Assembly: GCA_018889975.1 (NCBI GenBank)
Contig: CP076546.1
Location: forward strand, 2,790,001 to 2,854,000
From: Bacillus sp. NP157
Lineage (GTDB): Bacteria > Pseudomonadota > Gammaproteobacteria > Xanthomonadales > Rhodanobacteraceae
Reading direction: 5' to 3'
DNA length: 64,000 nt
Shown here: positions 18,184-27,722 of the stretch, in pieces
How positions within the stretch are numbered: position 1 is the stretch's first letter
Layout of the letters: each line of letters opens with the position of its first letter
The notes under the pieces: generated by a model
Told to the model about the DNA's origin: nothing
Seen by the model: the letters and a program-made list of their open reading frames with translations, nothing else
The model's database searches: none
Made by a program: the position numbers and the translations under genes

Positions 18184-18813
18184 TCAGGAGTTCTTGAGCA
18201 CGATGGCGTAGACCACGTTGCCGACGTCGCGGCACTTGTCGATCGCCTTCTCGATCAGCTCGAACAGATCCTTGGTAAGGATCGCGCGGAGCGGGTCGGA
18301 AGCTTCCGCGTAGAGGGTGCGGTAGGGATCGAGCAGCAGGCGGTCGGCCTCGGCTTCGAGCGCCTGCAGCTGGTCACGCAGCTTCTTGGTCGGACCGATC
18401 TTCAGGCCCTGGCGCAGCTGGGCGATCATCTCGACGACCACGTCGGCCGACTGCTGGAGCAGCACGGCACGCTGGGCAAAGTCGACGCCCTGGAGGCGTT
18501 CCGCGACGATCACGTAGCGTTCGGCGAACTTCTCGATCGTCTTCGGGATCTTGTACAGCGCCGAATTCAATGCTTCGATGTCTTCGCGGTCCAGCGCGGT
18601 CACGAAGGTGTTGACCAGTTCCTCGCCGATCTGGGCGTGGAGCGCCTTCTCGCGGGCCCGGGTGGTCGTGAAGGCGGCCATGACCGGCGAACGATCGGCG
18701 CGGGTCACCAGCTCGTGCATGGCTTTCGCGCTCTCGCGGGCGGCTTCGGCGCTCTCTTCGAGCAGGCCGTAGAACTTGTCGCCCTTACCGAACATGGTCT
18801 GGAGTGAAAACAT
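18184..18813 (-). CDS. DUF47 family PhoU-like protein, Pit accessory regulator
   Basis: A 209-residue, largely helical cytosolic protein (MFSLQTMFGKGDKFYGLLEESAEAARESAKAM...) of the DUF47/PhoU-like family. Members are encoded beside Pit transporters and are thought to modulate phosphate uptake. The two genes here form an operon with a 13-base gap. D/E-rich metal-binding patches typical of PhoU helices are seen (for example EDIEALNSALYKIPKTIE). No membrane segments. Confidence 0.92.
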   Translation of the reverse strand: MFSLQTMFGKGDKFYGLLEESAEAARESAKAMHELVTRADRSPVMAAFTTTRAREKALHAQIGEELVNTFVTALDREDIEALNSALYKIPKTIEKFAERYVIVAERLQGVDFAQRAVLLQQSADVVVEMIAQLRQGLKIGPTKKLRDQLQALEAEADRLLLDPYRTLYAEASDPLRAILTKDLFELIEKAIDKCRDVGNVVYAIVLKNS

Positions 18814-18928
18814 GGGGTTGCCTGGGGAATGGTCGGGAATATGACGCTTATGTTACCGGACCTCGCCCCACCCTTGTTGCACGCCGGCCGCAAGACCTTC
18901 ATGGCCGTGTCTGGTATATAGCCCGCAC

Positions 18929-20245
18929 ATGCTCACCGAACTCCTGCTCGTCTTCGTCCTGTCCCTGGCCAACGGGTTCTTCGCCCTGTCCGAGATGTCC
19001 GTGGTGGCCTCGCGGAAGAGCCGCCTCAAGCACATGGCCCGCGACAGCCGGCGCGCCCGGGCGGCGCTGAAGCTGGCCGAATCCCCGGAACTGTTCCTGT
19101 CGACGGTGCAGGTCGGGATGACCCTGATCATCCTGGTCACCGGCGCACTGGCCGGCGACCGGCTGGCCGAGCATTTTTCCGAGCTGATCCACGGCGATGG
19201 CCCGGCCTGGCTCGAACCCTATATGCGCGTGCTGGGCTGGCTGGCGGGCTTCCTGCTGATGTCGCTGGTGCAGATCATCGTGGGCGAGCTGGTGCCCAAG
19301 CGGGCCGCGCTCACCGCGCCGGAAAAGATCGCCAGCCAGATCGCCGTGCCGATGCTCGTGATCTCGCGGATCACCCTGCCGCTGGTCTGGCTGCTCAACC
19401 ACGTGTCGACCGGCATCCTCCGTGTGCTGCGCCTGCATCGCCGGGGCGCCAACGCCGCGACGGAAGAGGAAATCCGCCTGCTGGTGGCGGAGAGCGCCGA
19501 GCAGGGCATCCTCGACAGCGACGAGCGCAACATGGTCAACCGGGTCCTGCGCCTGGGCGACCGCGCCGTCGGCTCGGTCATGACGCCGCGGATGAAGATC
19601 GCCTGGCTGGATATCGCCGCGCCGCGCGAAGACAACCTGGAGGTGCTGCGGCAGACCCCGTTCTCGCGCTATCCGGTCTATCGCCGCGACGAGAGCGAGG
19701 TGATCGGCACGGTCGAAGTCAAATCGCTGATCCGCTCGCTCGAGACGGGCGAGATGGACCTGTTTGCCCACGTCGGCCGGCCCCTGTTCGTGCCGGCCAC
19801 GGCGCGTGCGCTGGACCTGCTGGAAGCCTTCCGCGACGCCGACACCCAGCTTGCGCTGGCGGTGGACGAATACGGCGACATCGAGGGCCTGGTGACGTTG
19901 AACGACCTGCTTTCCGCGGTCGTCGGCGCCACGGCCCCTGCCGCGGACGACACGGCGCAGGACGGCCCGATCGTCCGCCGCGACGACGGCAGCTGGCTGG
20001 TCGACGGGTCGCTACCGGCCGACGACCTTCGCGAGCTACTGCAGGTGGACAAGCTTCCCAATGAGGAAGAGCACGATTTCCGCACGGTTGCCGGCATGGT
20101 CACCACCGGCTTCGGCCACATCCCGCACGCGGGGCAGGCCTTCAGCTGGCAGGGCCACCGGTTCGAAGTGGTCGACATGGATGGGGCGCGCATCGACAAG
20201 GTGCTGGTGAGCCTGGACCCGGACGAAGCCGCGGCCGGGGAATAG
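18929..20245 (+). CDS. Hemolysin-related CNNM/CorC-type membrane protein (DUF21-CBS-CBS-CorC_HlyC)
   Basis: A 438-residue protein with an N-terminal DUF21/CNNM membrane domain (about 1-190, with NGFFALSEMSVVASRKSRL and IIVGELVPKR), a CBS pair (about 205-330, beginning VGSVMTPR) and a C-terminal CorC_HlyC domain (about 350-430). Proteins of this class take part in Mg2+/Co2+ efflux or regulation rather than haemolysis. It is divergent from the pitA partner gene. Start ATG at 18929; no strong Shine-Dalgarno. Confidence 0.92.
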   Translation: MLTELLLVFVLSLANGFFALSEMSVVASRKSRLKHMARDSRRARAALKLAESPELFLSTVQVGMTLIILVTGALAGDRLAEHFSELIHGDGPAWLEPYMRVLGWLAGFLLMSLVQIIVGELVPKRAALTAPEKIASQIAVPMLVISRITLPLVWLLNHVSTGILRVLRLHRRGANAATEEEIRLLVAESAEQGILDSDERNMVNRVLRLGDRAVGSVMTPRMKIAWLDIAAPREDNLEVLRQTPFSRYPVYRRDESEVIGTVEVKSLIRSLETGEMDLFAHVGRPLFVPATARALDLLEAFRDADTQLALAVDEYGDIEGLVTLNDLLSAVVGATAPAADDTAQDGPIVRRDDGSWLVDGSLPADDLRELLQVDKLPNEEEHDFRTVAGMVTTGFGHIPHAGQAFSWQGHRFEVVDMDGARIDKVLVSLDPDEAAAGE

Positions 20246-20289
20246 GCTCACTCACGCACGGTTCAACCCGGGCTGGCAACGCTCGATGC

Positions 20290-20898
20290 ATGACCGCCCA
20301 CCCTCCTCGCGAAGACAAGACCGCCGCCCTGTTGCGCGCCGCCGCGACGGCGACGCCCGGCGAGCGCATCACGGTCGAGCAGTTGCTGGAGCCGCTGAAG
20401 CGCCGGGCCTTCGGTTTCCTGCTTCTCCTGCTTGCGATCCCGAACTTCCTTCCCGTGCCGCTGGGCATCGGCGGAGTCATGGGCGTGCTCGTCGTGGGCC
20501 TGGGGCTGGAAATGTCGTGCGGGCTGGAGCAGCCGTGGATTCCGGGATTCCTCAAGCGACGAACGATGTCGCGCGAGGGATTGCTACGTTTCCTCGACCG
20601 GATTGCGCCGATCACCCGGCGGCTGGAGAAGGCCTGCCAGCCACGCCTGCAGCGGCTGACGCAGCGCCCCTTCACGCTGGGGTCGGGGCTCGTGATGATC
20701 CTGATCGGCATCCTGCTCGCACTGCCGATCCCGTTCACCAACTATCTGTTCGGCGGGATGCTGATCGTGTTCGCCTTCGCGCTGGTCGAGCGTGATGGCG
20801 CCCTGCTGCTGGCGGTGTGGGCCACGACGGTAGCCATGGTCGCGCTGTCGGCCACCTTCAGCCACGCCCTGCTCCGCTTCTTCCGCGACCTCGTGTAG
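20290..20898 (+). CDS. ExoD family exopolysaccharide synthesis-associated membrane protein
   Basis: A 202-residue protein of the ExoD family: an N-terminal soluble helix with GERITVEQLLEPLKRRAFGFLLLLLAIPNFLPVP, then four or so hydrophobic segments and a final one rich in Ala/Val. ExoD in rhizobia affects exopolysaccharide production and alkaline tolerance; the molecular role is unknown. The TAG stop codon is contributed by the REP element starting at 20895. Confidence 0.88.
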   Translation: MTAHPPREDKTAALLRAAATATPGERITVEQLLEPLKRRAFGFLLLLLAIPNFLPVPLGIGGVMGVLVVGLGLEMSCGLEQPWIPGFLKRRTMSREGLLRFLDRIAPITRRLEKACQPRLQRLTQRPFTLGSGLVMILIGILLALPIPFTNYLFGGMLIVFAFALVERDGALLLAVWATTVAMVALSATFSHALLRFFRDLV

Positions 20899-20917
20899 GA
20901 GCGCGCCTGCGCGCGAT
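20895..20917 (+). repeat. REP element, supplies the exoD stop codon; left border of the octamer array
   Basis: GTAG head, GAGCGCGC, CT centre, GCGCGCGAT. TAG at 20896-20898 ends the ExoD frame. It forms an inverted pair with the REP at 21119-21140. Confidence 0.9.
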
Positions 20918-20928
20918 TGGGGTTTATT

Positions 20929-21096
20929 GGATCCTTGGATCTTTGGATCCTTGGATCTTTGGATCCTTGGATCCTTGGATCTTTGGATCCTTGGATCTTT
21001 GGATCCTTGGATCCTTGGATCTTTGGATCCTTGGATCTTTGGATCCTTGGATCTTTGGAGCCTCGGATCTTTGGATCCTTGGATCCTTGGATCTTT
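20929..21096. repeat. Tandem array of 21 octamers (GGATCCTT / GGATCTTT)
   Basis: Twenty-one consecutive 8-base units, each GGATCCTT (A) or GGATCTTT (B), except unit 17 (GGAGCCTC). The order is ABABA ABABA ABABA B x B A A B, so a 40-base higher-order unit ABABA is repeated three times exactly. Because 8 is not a multiple of 3, every frame reads a Gly-Ser-Leu-Asp-Pro-Trp-Ile-Phe-like repeat; these open frames are not genes. It contains 20 GATC sites and many GGATCC sites. Confidence 0.97.
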
Positions 21097-21118
21097 GACT
21101 CTTCGCTTCGCCACCTTT

Positions 21119-21140
21119 TCGCGCGCAGGCGCGCTCCTAC
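21119..21140 (-). repeat. REP element, supplies the trmJ stop codon; right border of the octamer array
   Basis: On the minus strand it reads GTAG, GAGCGCGC, CT, GCGCGCGA. Bases 21137-21139 are the trmJ TAG stop. Confidence 0.9.
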
Positions 21141-21919
21141 AGGTCTTTTTTGTGGGCGATCGCGGCCATGCGCTGGGCGTCGGCGAGGATGCCGTGCAGG
21201 ATGCGCAGCTCGCGCAGTTCGGGGCGTGCGCGCAGGAATAGCTTGCGCAGCTTGAGCATGATGGTGACCGGCGAACGACCCTTGTGGAACTCGATGTCGT
21301 CCAGCGTTTCGCCCAGGTGCGTGAAGAAACGTTCCACCTGCTCGGCGTCGGCGGGCACCTCGTCCGGATCGACCTCCACCACGGGCTCGACCACCGCGGG
21401 ACCCGCGGCCTCCTCGGCCAGCATCGCCGTGCGAATCTCGTAGGCGACGACCTGGACCGCCTGCGAGAGATTCAGCGAGCTGAAATCGTCCACGCTGGGG
21501 ATGCGGACCATGGCATGGCAGCGCGACAGCTCGTCGTTCTCCAGCCCGGTGCGCTCGTTGCCGAAGACCAGGGCGACATGCTCGCCCCGGCGGGCGGCGG
21601 CGATCGCCTGGGCCGCGCCTTCACGCGGATCCAGCTCGGGCAGGTTCACCCCGCGGCGGCGGGCGGAAAGCCCCAGCGCGAAGGTCGTGCCGGCCAGGCC
21701 GGCGACCAGGTCGTCGACCACGGCAGCCTGGCCCAGCACGTCGTCCGCCCCGGCGGCCAGGGCGGTGGCCTCCGGATCGGGGAAGCGGTGCGGCGCCACG
21801 AGGGTCAGCTGGTCGAAGCCCATGGTCCGGATGGCACGTGCCGACGAGCCGATGTTGCCCGAGTGCGAGGTGCGGACGAGGACGAAGCGGAAGCGGTCGT
21901 GGAGCGGCGGCAGGGCCAT
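21137..21919 (-). CDS. trmJ: tRNA (cytidine/uridine-2'-O-)-methyltransferase TrmJ
   Basis: A 260-residue SPOUT enzyme that 2'-O-methylates position 32 of several tRNAs using S-adenosylmethionine. Motif 1 is near the start ([24 protein letters not shown], with the conserved N and R). The knot is formed by [17 protein letters not shown] and [23 protein letters not shown]. The C-terminal 90 residues form the extension typical of TrmJ. The divergent trmJ-suhB arrangement is the same as in many Gammaproteobacteria. Confidence 0.95.
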   Translation of the reverse strand: MALPPLHDRFRFVLVRTSHSGNIGSSARAIRTMGFDQLTLVAPHRFPDPEATALAAGADDVLGQAAVVDDLVAGLAGTTFALGLSARRRGVNLPELDPREGAAQAIAAARRGEHVALVFGNERTGLENDELSRCHAMVRIPSVDDFSSLNLSQAVQVVAYEIRTAMLAEEAAGPAVVEPVVEVDPDEVPADAEQVERFFTHLGETLDDIEFHKGRSPVTIMLKLRKLFLRARPELRELRILHGILADAQRMAAIAHKKDL

Positions 21920-22054
21920 GGACAGGGCATCGGTTCTTCAGGACCGGAAAGTCTACACCGGCCATCGACTTGGGCGCGGGCGACACGGGTGCTAAACTGC
22001 CCGACCGACGCGGCTTTCGACCGCTTCCCCTGTTCTTTTGCCAAGCCGACCCCC

Positions 22055-22864
22055 ATGCCAAGACCCGCCGTCAACGTCGCGGCGCGCGCCGCGCGCTCCG
22101 CAGGAAACATCATCCTGCGCTACATGAACCGCATCGAAGGCCTTTCGGTCGTCGAGAAGCAGCGGATGGACTTCGCCTCCGAGGTCGATCGCCTGGCCGA
22201 AGCGGAGATCGTGAAGGAACTCCGTCGTGCGTACCCGACCCACGCCATCCTGGGCGAGGAGACCGGCCAGATCGGCAAGGGTCCGCTGATGTGGGTGATC
22301 GACCCGCTGGACGGCACGCACAACTACCTGCGCGGCATCCCGCACTTCTCCGTATCGATCGCCCTCGTCGAGAAGGGTGAGCCGGTCTACGGCGTGGTCT
22401 TCGACCCCCTGCGCGACGAGCTGTTCACCGCGAGCAAGGGCGACGGTGCCTACCTCAACGACCGCCGCATCCGCGTGGGCCGTCGCGAGGGGATCGCCGG
22501 CGCGCTGCTCGGCACGGGCTACCCGTACCGCGTGCGCAACCATCTCGAATCGCAGCTGTCGATGACCAGCGCCCTGCTGAAGGAAGCCGAGGACATCCGC
22601 CGCATGGGTTCGGCGGCCCTCGACCTGGCCTACGTCGCGGCCGGCCGTCTCGACGGTTATTTCGAGCCCGGCCTGCAGGTGTGGGACATGGCCGCAGGCG
22701 CCCTGCTGGTGCGCGAGGCAGGCGGTGTCTACAACGACTTCGGCGGCCGCGAAGGCTTGCCGGAAAGCGGCAACATCATCGCCGGCAACCACAAGATCGC
22801 CGCCGCGATGACCGAGGTCATCGGCGCCAACGCGACCCCGCGCCTCCTCGGCACCGACGCCTGA
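22055..22864 (+). CDS. suhB: Inositol monophosphatase family protein SuhB
   Basis: A 269-residue Mg2+-dependent phosphatase that is also known as a ribosomal-RNA antitermination factor. Metal and substrate motifs: GEET (67-70) and DPLDGT (83-88), and the C-terminal [15 protein letters not shown]. The start [24 protein letters not shown] aligns with SuhB, and longer in-frame ATGs lie inside the divergent trmJ and were rejected. Confidence 0.95.
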   Translation: MPRPAVNVAARAARSAGNIILRYMNRIEGLSVVEKQRMDFASEVDRLAEAEIVKELRRAYPTHAILGEETGQIGKGPLMWVIDPLDGTHNYLRGIPHFSVSIALVEKGEPVYGVVFDPLRDELFTASKGDGAYLNDRRIRVGRREGIAGALLGTGYPYRVRNHLESQLSMTSALLKEAEDIRRMGSAALDLAYVAAGRLDGYFEPGLQVWDMAAGALLVREAGGVYNDFGGREGLPESGNIIAGNHKIAAAMTEVIGANATPRLLGTDA

Positions 22865-22898
22865 CCTAGGCTGGGTGGGCGCCTAGGCGCCCGCCCGC

Positions 22899-23588
22899 TC
22901 AGGGCAGCAGCGTGCGAAGGAACGGGATGGTGACCCGGCGCTGCGCCGCGAGGGTCGCGCGATCCAGCGTGTCCAGCAGGTCCAGCAACGCCCCGAGGTC
23001 GCGCGCATGATGCGCGAAGAGCCAGTCCAGCACCGGCTCATCCAGCTCGATGCCCCGGCTCGCCGCCTGCTCACGCAACACCTGCCGCCGCTCGCCGTCG
23101 GCAAGCGGCTTCAACACCGCCTGCGTCAGCGAACCCAGGCGTGAACGCAGGTCCGGCAAGCCGAGGTCCAGCGCCACCGGCGCCACGTTCGCCGCGAACA
23201 ACAGCGTGCAACCCTCCGCCTTGTAGCTGTTGAACGTATCGAACAGCGCGTGCTCGCTATCCGGGTCGCCGCCGATCGAATCCAGGTCGTCGATCGCCAG
23301 CAGGTCGCTGCCGGCCATGCCGCGAATAGCGGCCGCACGCGTGCCACGCAGCCCCGCGAGTGGCAGGTATTGCGCGCTGCGGCCCGCGTCGATCGCCGCC
23401 TGGCACGCGGCGATCAGCAGATGCGTGCGACCACTGCCCAGCGGCCCGGCGATGAACACCCATGGCGCAGCGGCGTCATCCGCCGCCGCACGCACGGCTT
23501 CCACCGTCGCGGCGTTCTCACCCGCGTGGAAATGCTCGAACCGCTGGCCACGCGGCCAGCGCAGTGCAAGGGGCAACTGCGAGGTCAT
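22899..23588 (-). CDS. hda: DnaA regulatory inactivator Hda
   Basis: A 229-residue AAA+ protein related to DnaA domain III. With the DNA-loaded sliding clamp it stimulates ATP hydrolysis on DnaA to stop re-initiation. It has a clamp-binding peptide at the N-terminus (SQLPLAL), a Walker A-like GPLGSGRTH in which Lys is replaced by Arg, a Walker B LLAIDDLDSIGG, and the sensor region. The start overlaps the stop of the upstream transporter gene by 4 bases (ATGA), giving translational coupling. Confidence 0.95.
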   Translation of the reverse strand: MTSQLPLALRWPRGQRFEHFHAGENAATVEAVRAAADDAAAPWVFIAGPLGSGRTHLLIAACQAAIDAGRSAQYLPLAGLRGTRAAAIRGMAGSDLLAIDDLDSIGGDPDSEHALFDTFNSYKAEGCTLLFAANVAPVALDLGLPDLRSRLGSLTQAVLKPLADGERRQVLREQAASRGIELDEPVLDWLFAHHARDLGALLDLLDTLDRATLAAQRRVTIPFLRTLLP

Positions 23589-24757
23589 GGACGGCCATCG
23601 CCCGGCGGCAGGATCGAACCGCCATCGCGCCGATTCACGGTGACGTCTACGTCGACATCCACCTCGACAGCCTGGCGCGCGGCGACGGGCGCCGGCTCCA
23701 TGTACAGGTCGCTCTCGCGATAGCGGGCAAACACATAGCGCAGCAGCACCACCACGACCGACGCCGCCGGCAGGGCGAGCAGCACGCCGAGGAACCCGAA
23801 CAGGTGGCCGCCCGCCAGCACGGCGAAGATCACCGCCACCGGATGCAGGCCGATCTTGCCGCCGACCAGGCGAGGCACCAGCACGTAGCCTTCGAGCAAC
23901 TGGCCGATGGTGAACACCACGCCGACCATGATCACGTGGCTCCAGTCGCCGTACTGGACCAGCGCGGCCACCAGCGCCGCCACGAAGCCGATCATGAAGC
24001 CAAGGTAGGGCACGAAGCTGAGCAGGCCGGCGACCATGCCGATAAGCGGACCGATCGAGATGCCGACCAGGGTCAGGCCGAGGCCGTAGAACACGCCCAG
24101 CGCCAGCATCACCAGCAGCTGCCCACGCACGAAGGCGCCCAGCACCTGGTCCGACTCGCGCGACAGCCGCACCACGGTCGGTTCGACCGAACGGGGGATC
24201 AGTCGCTGGATGTGCGCGATCATCGTGTCCCAGTCGCGCAGCAGGTAGAACGCCACCACCGGGATCAGCACGAGGTTGGTCATCCAGGTGATGATGCCCA
24301 TGCCCGACTGGGTGATCCGCTGCAGGGTGCGCGCCGCGATCGATCCGATCGAACCGATGTGCTCGCGAATCGCGGTCAGCACGCTGTCCGTATCGAACGT
24401 TGCCGGATCCATGTGCAGGCGCTGCTGCACCCACGGCAGCGCGACACTACGCATCCACTCCACGTAGTGCGGCAGGTTGGTGATGAGGTTCTCGACCTGG
24501 GTCTGGATCAACGGGACCAGCAGCAAGAGCACGCCGATGAAGATGATCGTGATGACGGTGAACACGATGCTCACCGCCCACGCCCGGCCCATGCCGAGCC
24601 GCTGCAGGCGGTCGGCGAGCGGGTCGCCCAGGTAGGCCAGCATGGCCGCCAGCGCGAACGGCATCAGCACCGGCGCCAGCAGCCAGATCACGAAAACGAC
24701 CACGCCCACCAGGGCCAGCATCTGCCAGCGGCGAGAGGTATCCGGAGCCATGGCCAT
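23585..24757 (-). CDS. AI-2E family transporter (PerM-like)
   Basis: A 390-residue inner-membrane protein with a first hydrophobic pair (about 13-45), a long loop with the LITNLPHYVEWM region, and a C-terminal cluster of five or six helices including GPLIGMVAGLLSFVPYLGFMIGF and LVGGKIGLHPVAVIFAVLAGGHLFGFLG, which are family hallmarks. Members are named for AI-2 export, but a broader or unknown role is common. It sits between DUF2066 and hda in an operon. The C-terminal tail after residue 365 is acidic and Val/Asp rich. An alternative ATG is two codons downstream. Confidence 0.92.
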   Translation of the reverse strand: MAMAPDTSRRWQMLALVGVVVFVIWLLAPVLMPFALAAMLAYLGDPLADRLQRLGMGRAWAVSIVFTVITIIFIGVLLLLVPLIQTQVENLITNLPHYVEWMRSVALPWVQQRLHMDPATFDTDSVLTAIREHIGSIGSIAARTLQRITQSGMGIITWMTNLVLIPVVAFYLLRDWDTMIAHIQRLIPRSVEPTVVRLSRESDQVLGAFVRGQLLVMLALGVFYGLGLTLVGISIGPLIGMVAGLLSFVPYLGFMIGFVAALVAALVQYGDWSHVIMVGVVFTIGQLLEGYVLVPRLVGGKIGLHPVAVIFAVLAGGHLFGFLGVLLALPAASVVVVLLRYVFARYRESDLYMEPAPVAARQAVEVDVDVDVTVNRRDGGSILPPGDGRP

Positions 24758-24760
24758 CGG

Positions 24761-25753
24761 TCAGGGTACCCAGCGTACGGCGAGGTCGGCGCCGTCGTGC
24801 GCGTCGGCCGCCAGGATGTGGCCGCCGGCCGCGTAGCCCGCGATCAGGCGGGCCACCGGCGCGCTCGCGTTCACGTTGAGCAGCACGCCGTCGGCCGAAG
24901 CGCCCAGCGGCGCCACCGACTTGATCGACGGGTCGTTCTGGAAGGTGGCGAGCAGGCCCGCGTAGTCGGTGGCCGAGTGCAGCCCGGTGACCCAGACCTT
25001 GCCGCTCGTCGCACCACCGGATGCGGCGGTGAACGAGTGGTCGAGCTTGTCGGCCATGGCGTTTGCGCCGTTGCTCAACAGGGCCGCGCGGGCTTCGCCG
25101 CTGTCCGACCAGCTGGACACGCGCCCCGCGTTCACGAGGGTCCACTCGGTACCATCGTCGCGCACCGTGCCGACCAGCACCGTGGCGGTGTTGTACTGGC
25201 GGGCCGCCGTGGCCACGGCCGAGGTATCGCCGGCGGCCAGGGCCTTTGCGTCCACCGGGGTATCCGCCTTCGGCGTCACGATCTGGTAGCCGCGGGCATC
25301 GGCCATCTGCGCCAGCGGCGCAAGGTCCTGCATGGTGAGGTTCTTGCCCGTGGCGTCGTGGGCAATGACCAGCACGGGCGGCTTCGGCGCCGCCGCGGCG
25401 GCGTCGCCGACCGCCAGGACGCGGCGAATCGCACCCGGGTCGAAGGTGATCTCGAGCGCCAGCGGGGCACCGTTGGCACCGCCGGTTCGCTGGTACTGGT
25501 ACTGCTGGACCAGGCCGCCCGGCTGCTTCATCGCATCGGCGTAACCCTGCTTGGCGCGGGGGTCGGCGCCGTTGCTGGCGCGGGCCAGGACCTGGGTCAG
25601 CCCGTTGGCGAAGGCCTGGTCGCGCACCGCCGCACTGGTGTCCGCCACCGGCACGGAGACCGTGTACATAGCCGTCTGCGCGACCGCCGGGCCGATGGCG
25701 GCCAGCAGCAAAAGCATCAGGAATCCGAGCGAACGGGCTGCGCGCATGGTCAT
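24761..25753 (-). CDS. DUF2066 domain-containing secreted protein
   Basis: A 330-residue protein with a signal peptide at about residues 1-26 ([20 protein letters not shown]...). The DUF2066 domain begins at [19 protein letters not shown]. The function is unknown. The start was chosen at the Met opening the signal peptide. Its stop lies 3 bases before the transporter start, so it heads the operon DUF2066-perM-hda, and it is divergent from purM. This set of neighbours recurs in Xanthomonadales. Confidence 0.88.
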   Translation of the reverse strand: MTMRAARSLGFLMLLLLAAIGPAVAQTAMYTVSVPVADTSAAVRDQAFANGLTQVLARASNGADPRAKQGYADAMKQPGGLVQQYQYQRTGGANGAPLALEITFDPGAIRRVLAVGDAAAAAPKPPVLVIAHDATGKNLTMQDLAPLAQMADARGYQIVTPKADTPVDAKALAAGDTSAVATAARQYNTATVLVGTVRDDGTEWTLVNAGRVSSWSDSGEARAALLSNGANAMADKLDHSFTAASGGATSGKVWVTGLHSATDYAGLLATFQNDPSIKSVAPLGASADGVLLNVNASAPVARLIAGYAAGGHILAADAHDGADLAVRWVP

Positions 25754-25886
25754 GGCATCGCTTCTAAAGAGGCGGGAAGTCTGCACAAACCTTGGCATGG
25801 CGTCCATCCAGACGGCGTGCAGGCCCCGGCCGGGCGCCACGCTTGCTGCTATCATTGCGCGTTTCCAATCAGTGCCGGAACCGCTT

Positions 25887-26924
25887 ATGTCCTCCGACCA
25901 GGGCTCCCTCACCTACCGCGACGCAGGCGTCGACATCGACGCTGGCAATGCCCTCGTCGAGCGCATCAAGCCGATGGTGAAGCGCACCTTCCGCCCCGAA
26001 GTGATGGGCGGGCTCGGCGGCTTCGGCGGTCTGTTCGACCTGTCCGGCCGCTACCGGGAGCCGGTGCTGGTCTCGGGCACGGACGGCGTCGGCACCAAGC
26101 TCAAGCTGGCCCAGCAGCTCGGCCGGCACGACACCATCGGCATCGACCTGGTCGGCATGTGCGTCAACGACGTGCTCGTCCAGGGCGCCGAGCCGCTGTT
26201 CTTCCTGGATTATTTCGCGACCGGCAAGCTCGATGTCGACACGGCCGCTTCGGTCGTCGGCGGCATCGCCCGTGGCTGCGAACTGGCCGGTTGCGCCCTG
26301 ATCGGTGGCGAAACGGCCGAAATGCCGGACATGTACCCGCCGGGCGAGTACGACCTGGCCGGCTTCACCGTCGGCGCGGTCGAAAAGTCGGCGATGAACG
26401 ACGGCTCGAAGATCGTCGCGGGCGACGTGATCCTCGGCGTGGCCTCGTCGGGTCCGCACTCCAACGGCTATTCGCTGGTCCGCCGCATCCTCGAGCGCGC
26501 CGGCTCGCCGCTCGACACCGAGGTCGGTGGCGTCAGGCTGGTCGATGCCCTGATGGCGCCGACCACCATCTACGTCAAGCCGATCCTCGAGCTGATCGGC
26601 AAGGTCGACGTGCACGGCATGGCCCACGTCACCGGCGGTGGCCTGACCGAAAACATCATCCGCGTGGTGCCGGACGGCCTCGGCCTGTCCATCGACGCAT
26701 CCTCGTGGGAGCTGCCGCCGGTGTTCCAGTGGCTGCAGCGCGAAGGCAACGTCGCCCGCGAAGAGATGTGGCGCACGTTCAATTGCGGTATCGGCTTCAC
26801 CATCCTGCTCGCCCAGGACCAGGTGGATGCCGCGAAGGCCGCACTGGCCACGCACGGCCTCGATAGCTGGGTCATCGGCTCGGTCGTTGCCGCCAGCGGC
26901 AGCGAACGCGTCCACATCGGCTGA
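25887..26924 (+). CDS. purM: Phosphoribosylformylglycinamidine cyclo-ligase
   Basis: A 345-residue enzyme (step 5 of purine synthesis, forming AIR from FGAM with ATP). Signature blocks: [21 protein letters not shown] at the N-terminus, [65 protein letters not shown] and [13 protein letters not shown]. Length matches the family. purN follows after 8 bases. Confidence 0.97.
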   Translation: MSSDQGSLTYRDAGVDIDAGNALVERIKPMVKRTFRPEVMGGLGGFGGLFDLSGRYREPVLVSGTDGVGTKLKLAQQLGRHDTIGIDLVGMCVNDVLVQGAEPLFFLDYFATGKLDVDTAASVVGGIARGCELAGCALIGGETAEMPDMYPPGEYDLAGFTVGAVEKSAMNDGSKIVAGDVILGVASSGPHSNGYSLVRRILERAGSPLDTEVGGVRLVDALMAPTTIYVKPILELIGKVDVHGMAHVTGGGLTENIIRVVPDGLGLSIDASSWELPPVFQWLQREGNVAREEMWRTFNCGIGFTILLAQDQVDAAKAALATHGLDSWVIGSVVAASGSERVHIG

Positions 26925-26932
26925 GGTTTTTC

Positions 26933-27571
26933 GTGGATCGGCCCCTGCGCGTCGCCGCGCTCGCCTCCGGGCGCGGCAGCAACCTCGGCGCGCTCATCGC
27001 GGCGCGCCTGCCGGTGGAGTTCGTGCTGGTCGGCAGCGACAAGCCGGCCGCCGGCGCGCTTGCCATTGCGCGCGAACATGGCATCCCCACCGTTGCCCTA
27101 AAGCCGCGCGACTTCGCCGACCGGCTCGCGTTCGACCAAGCGCTGTTCGGTGCGCTTGCCGACGCGAAGCCCGACCTGCTCGTCCTTGCCGGTTACATGC
27201 GGATCATCGATGCGTCGGTGGTCGCGGATTGGGAAGGCCGGGCGATCAACGTTCACCCCTCGCTGCTGCCCAAATACCAGGGCCTGCATACGCACCGTCG
27301 CTGCCTTGAAGCAGGCGACAACGAGCACGGCGCCAGCGTGCACTACGTTACCGCTGAACTCGACGGCGGCCCCGTCGTCGCCCAGGCCCGGATCAGCGTC
27401 GGGCCCGACGACACCGAAGCCACCCTCGCCCAGCGACTGTTAGTCGAAGAACACAAGCTGCTCCCCGCCGTCGTCGGCGCCATCGCCAACGGCCGCCTCC
27501 GCTGGAACGGCGCACCCCTGCTCGACGGCACCCCCCTGCCCTCCCCCGTCGACATCACCATGCTCCTGTAG
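26933..27571 (+). CDS. purN: Phosphoribosylglycinamide formyltransferase
   Basis: A 212-residue GAR transformylase (step 3 of purine synthesis, uses 10-formyl-THF). Motifs: the phosphate loop SGRGSNLGAL and the catalytic Asn/His in INVHPSLLPKYQGLHTH, with Asp in GPDDTEATLAQRLL. Starts with GTG eight bases after purM. The final TAG belongs to the REP at 27568. Confidence 0.96.
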   Translation: MDRPLRVAALASGRGSNLGALIAARLPVEFVLVGSDKPAAGALAIAREHGIPTVALKPRDFADRLAFDQALFGALADAKPDLLVLAGYMRIIDASVVADWEGRAINVHPSLLPKYQGLHTHRRCLEAGDNEHGASVHYVTAELDGGPVVAQARISVGPDDTEATLAQRLLVEEHKLLPAVVGAIANGRLRWNGAPLLDGTPLPSPVDITMLL

Positions 27572-27590
27572 GAGCGCGCCTGCGCGCGAT
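27568..27590 (+). repeat. REP element, supplies the purN stop codon
   Basis: GTAG head, GAGCGCGC, CT centre, GCGCGCGAT. Bases 27569-27571 are the purN stop. Confidence 0.9.
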
Positions 27591-27722
27591 CGCAGCCCCG
27601 CATGCCCCCGCATGCCCCCGGCACGCCTCCCATATCCGCCCACATACCTCCGCCATACCCCCCACGCCCCTCCGCCACAGAGGGTGATCCCGCATTCAGC
27701 CGCGCCGTTTAAACTCGGGCCC

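Noticed and set aside
20929-21096. CRISPR array
   Set aside because: Units are 8 bases with no spacers, and no cas genes are present.
20817-21255. Open frames with Gly-Ser-Leu-Asp-Pro-Trp repeats in the octamer array
   Set aside because: Present in all frames of a tandem repeat, no initiation signal; not a repeat protein gene.
23462-26866. A very long open frame antisense to hda, perM, DUF2066 and in a shifted frame over purM
   Set aside because: It has no family features, is rich in His/Arg/Gln and arises from codon bias of high-GC genes on the other strand.
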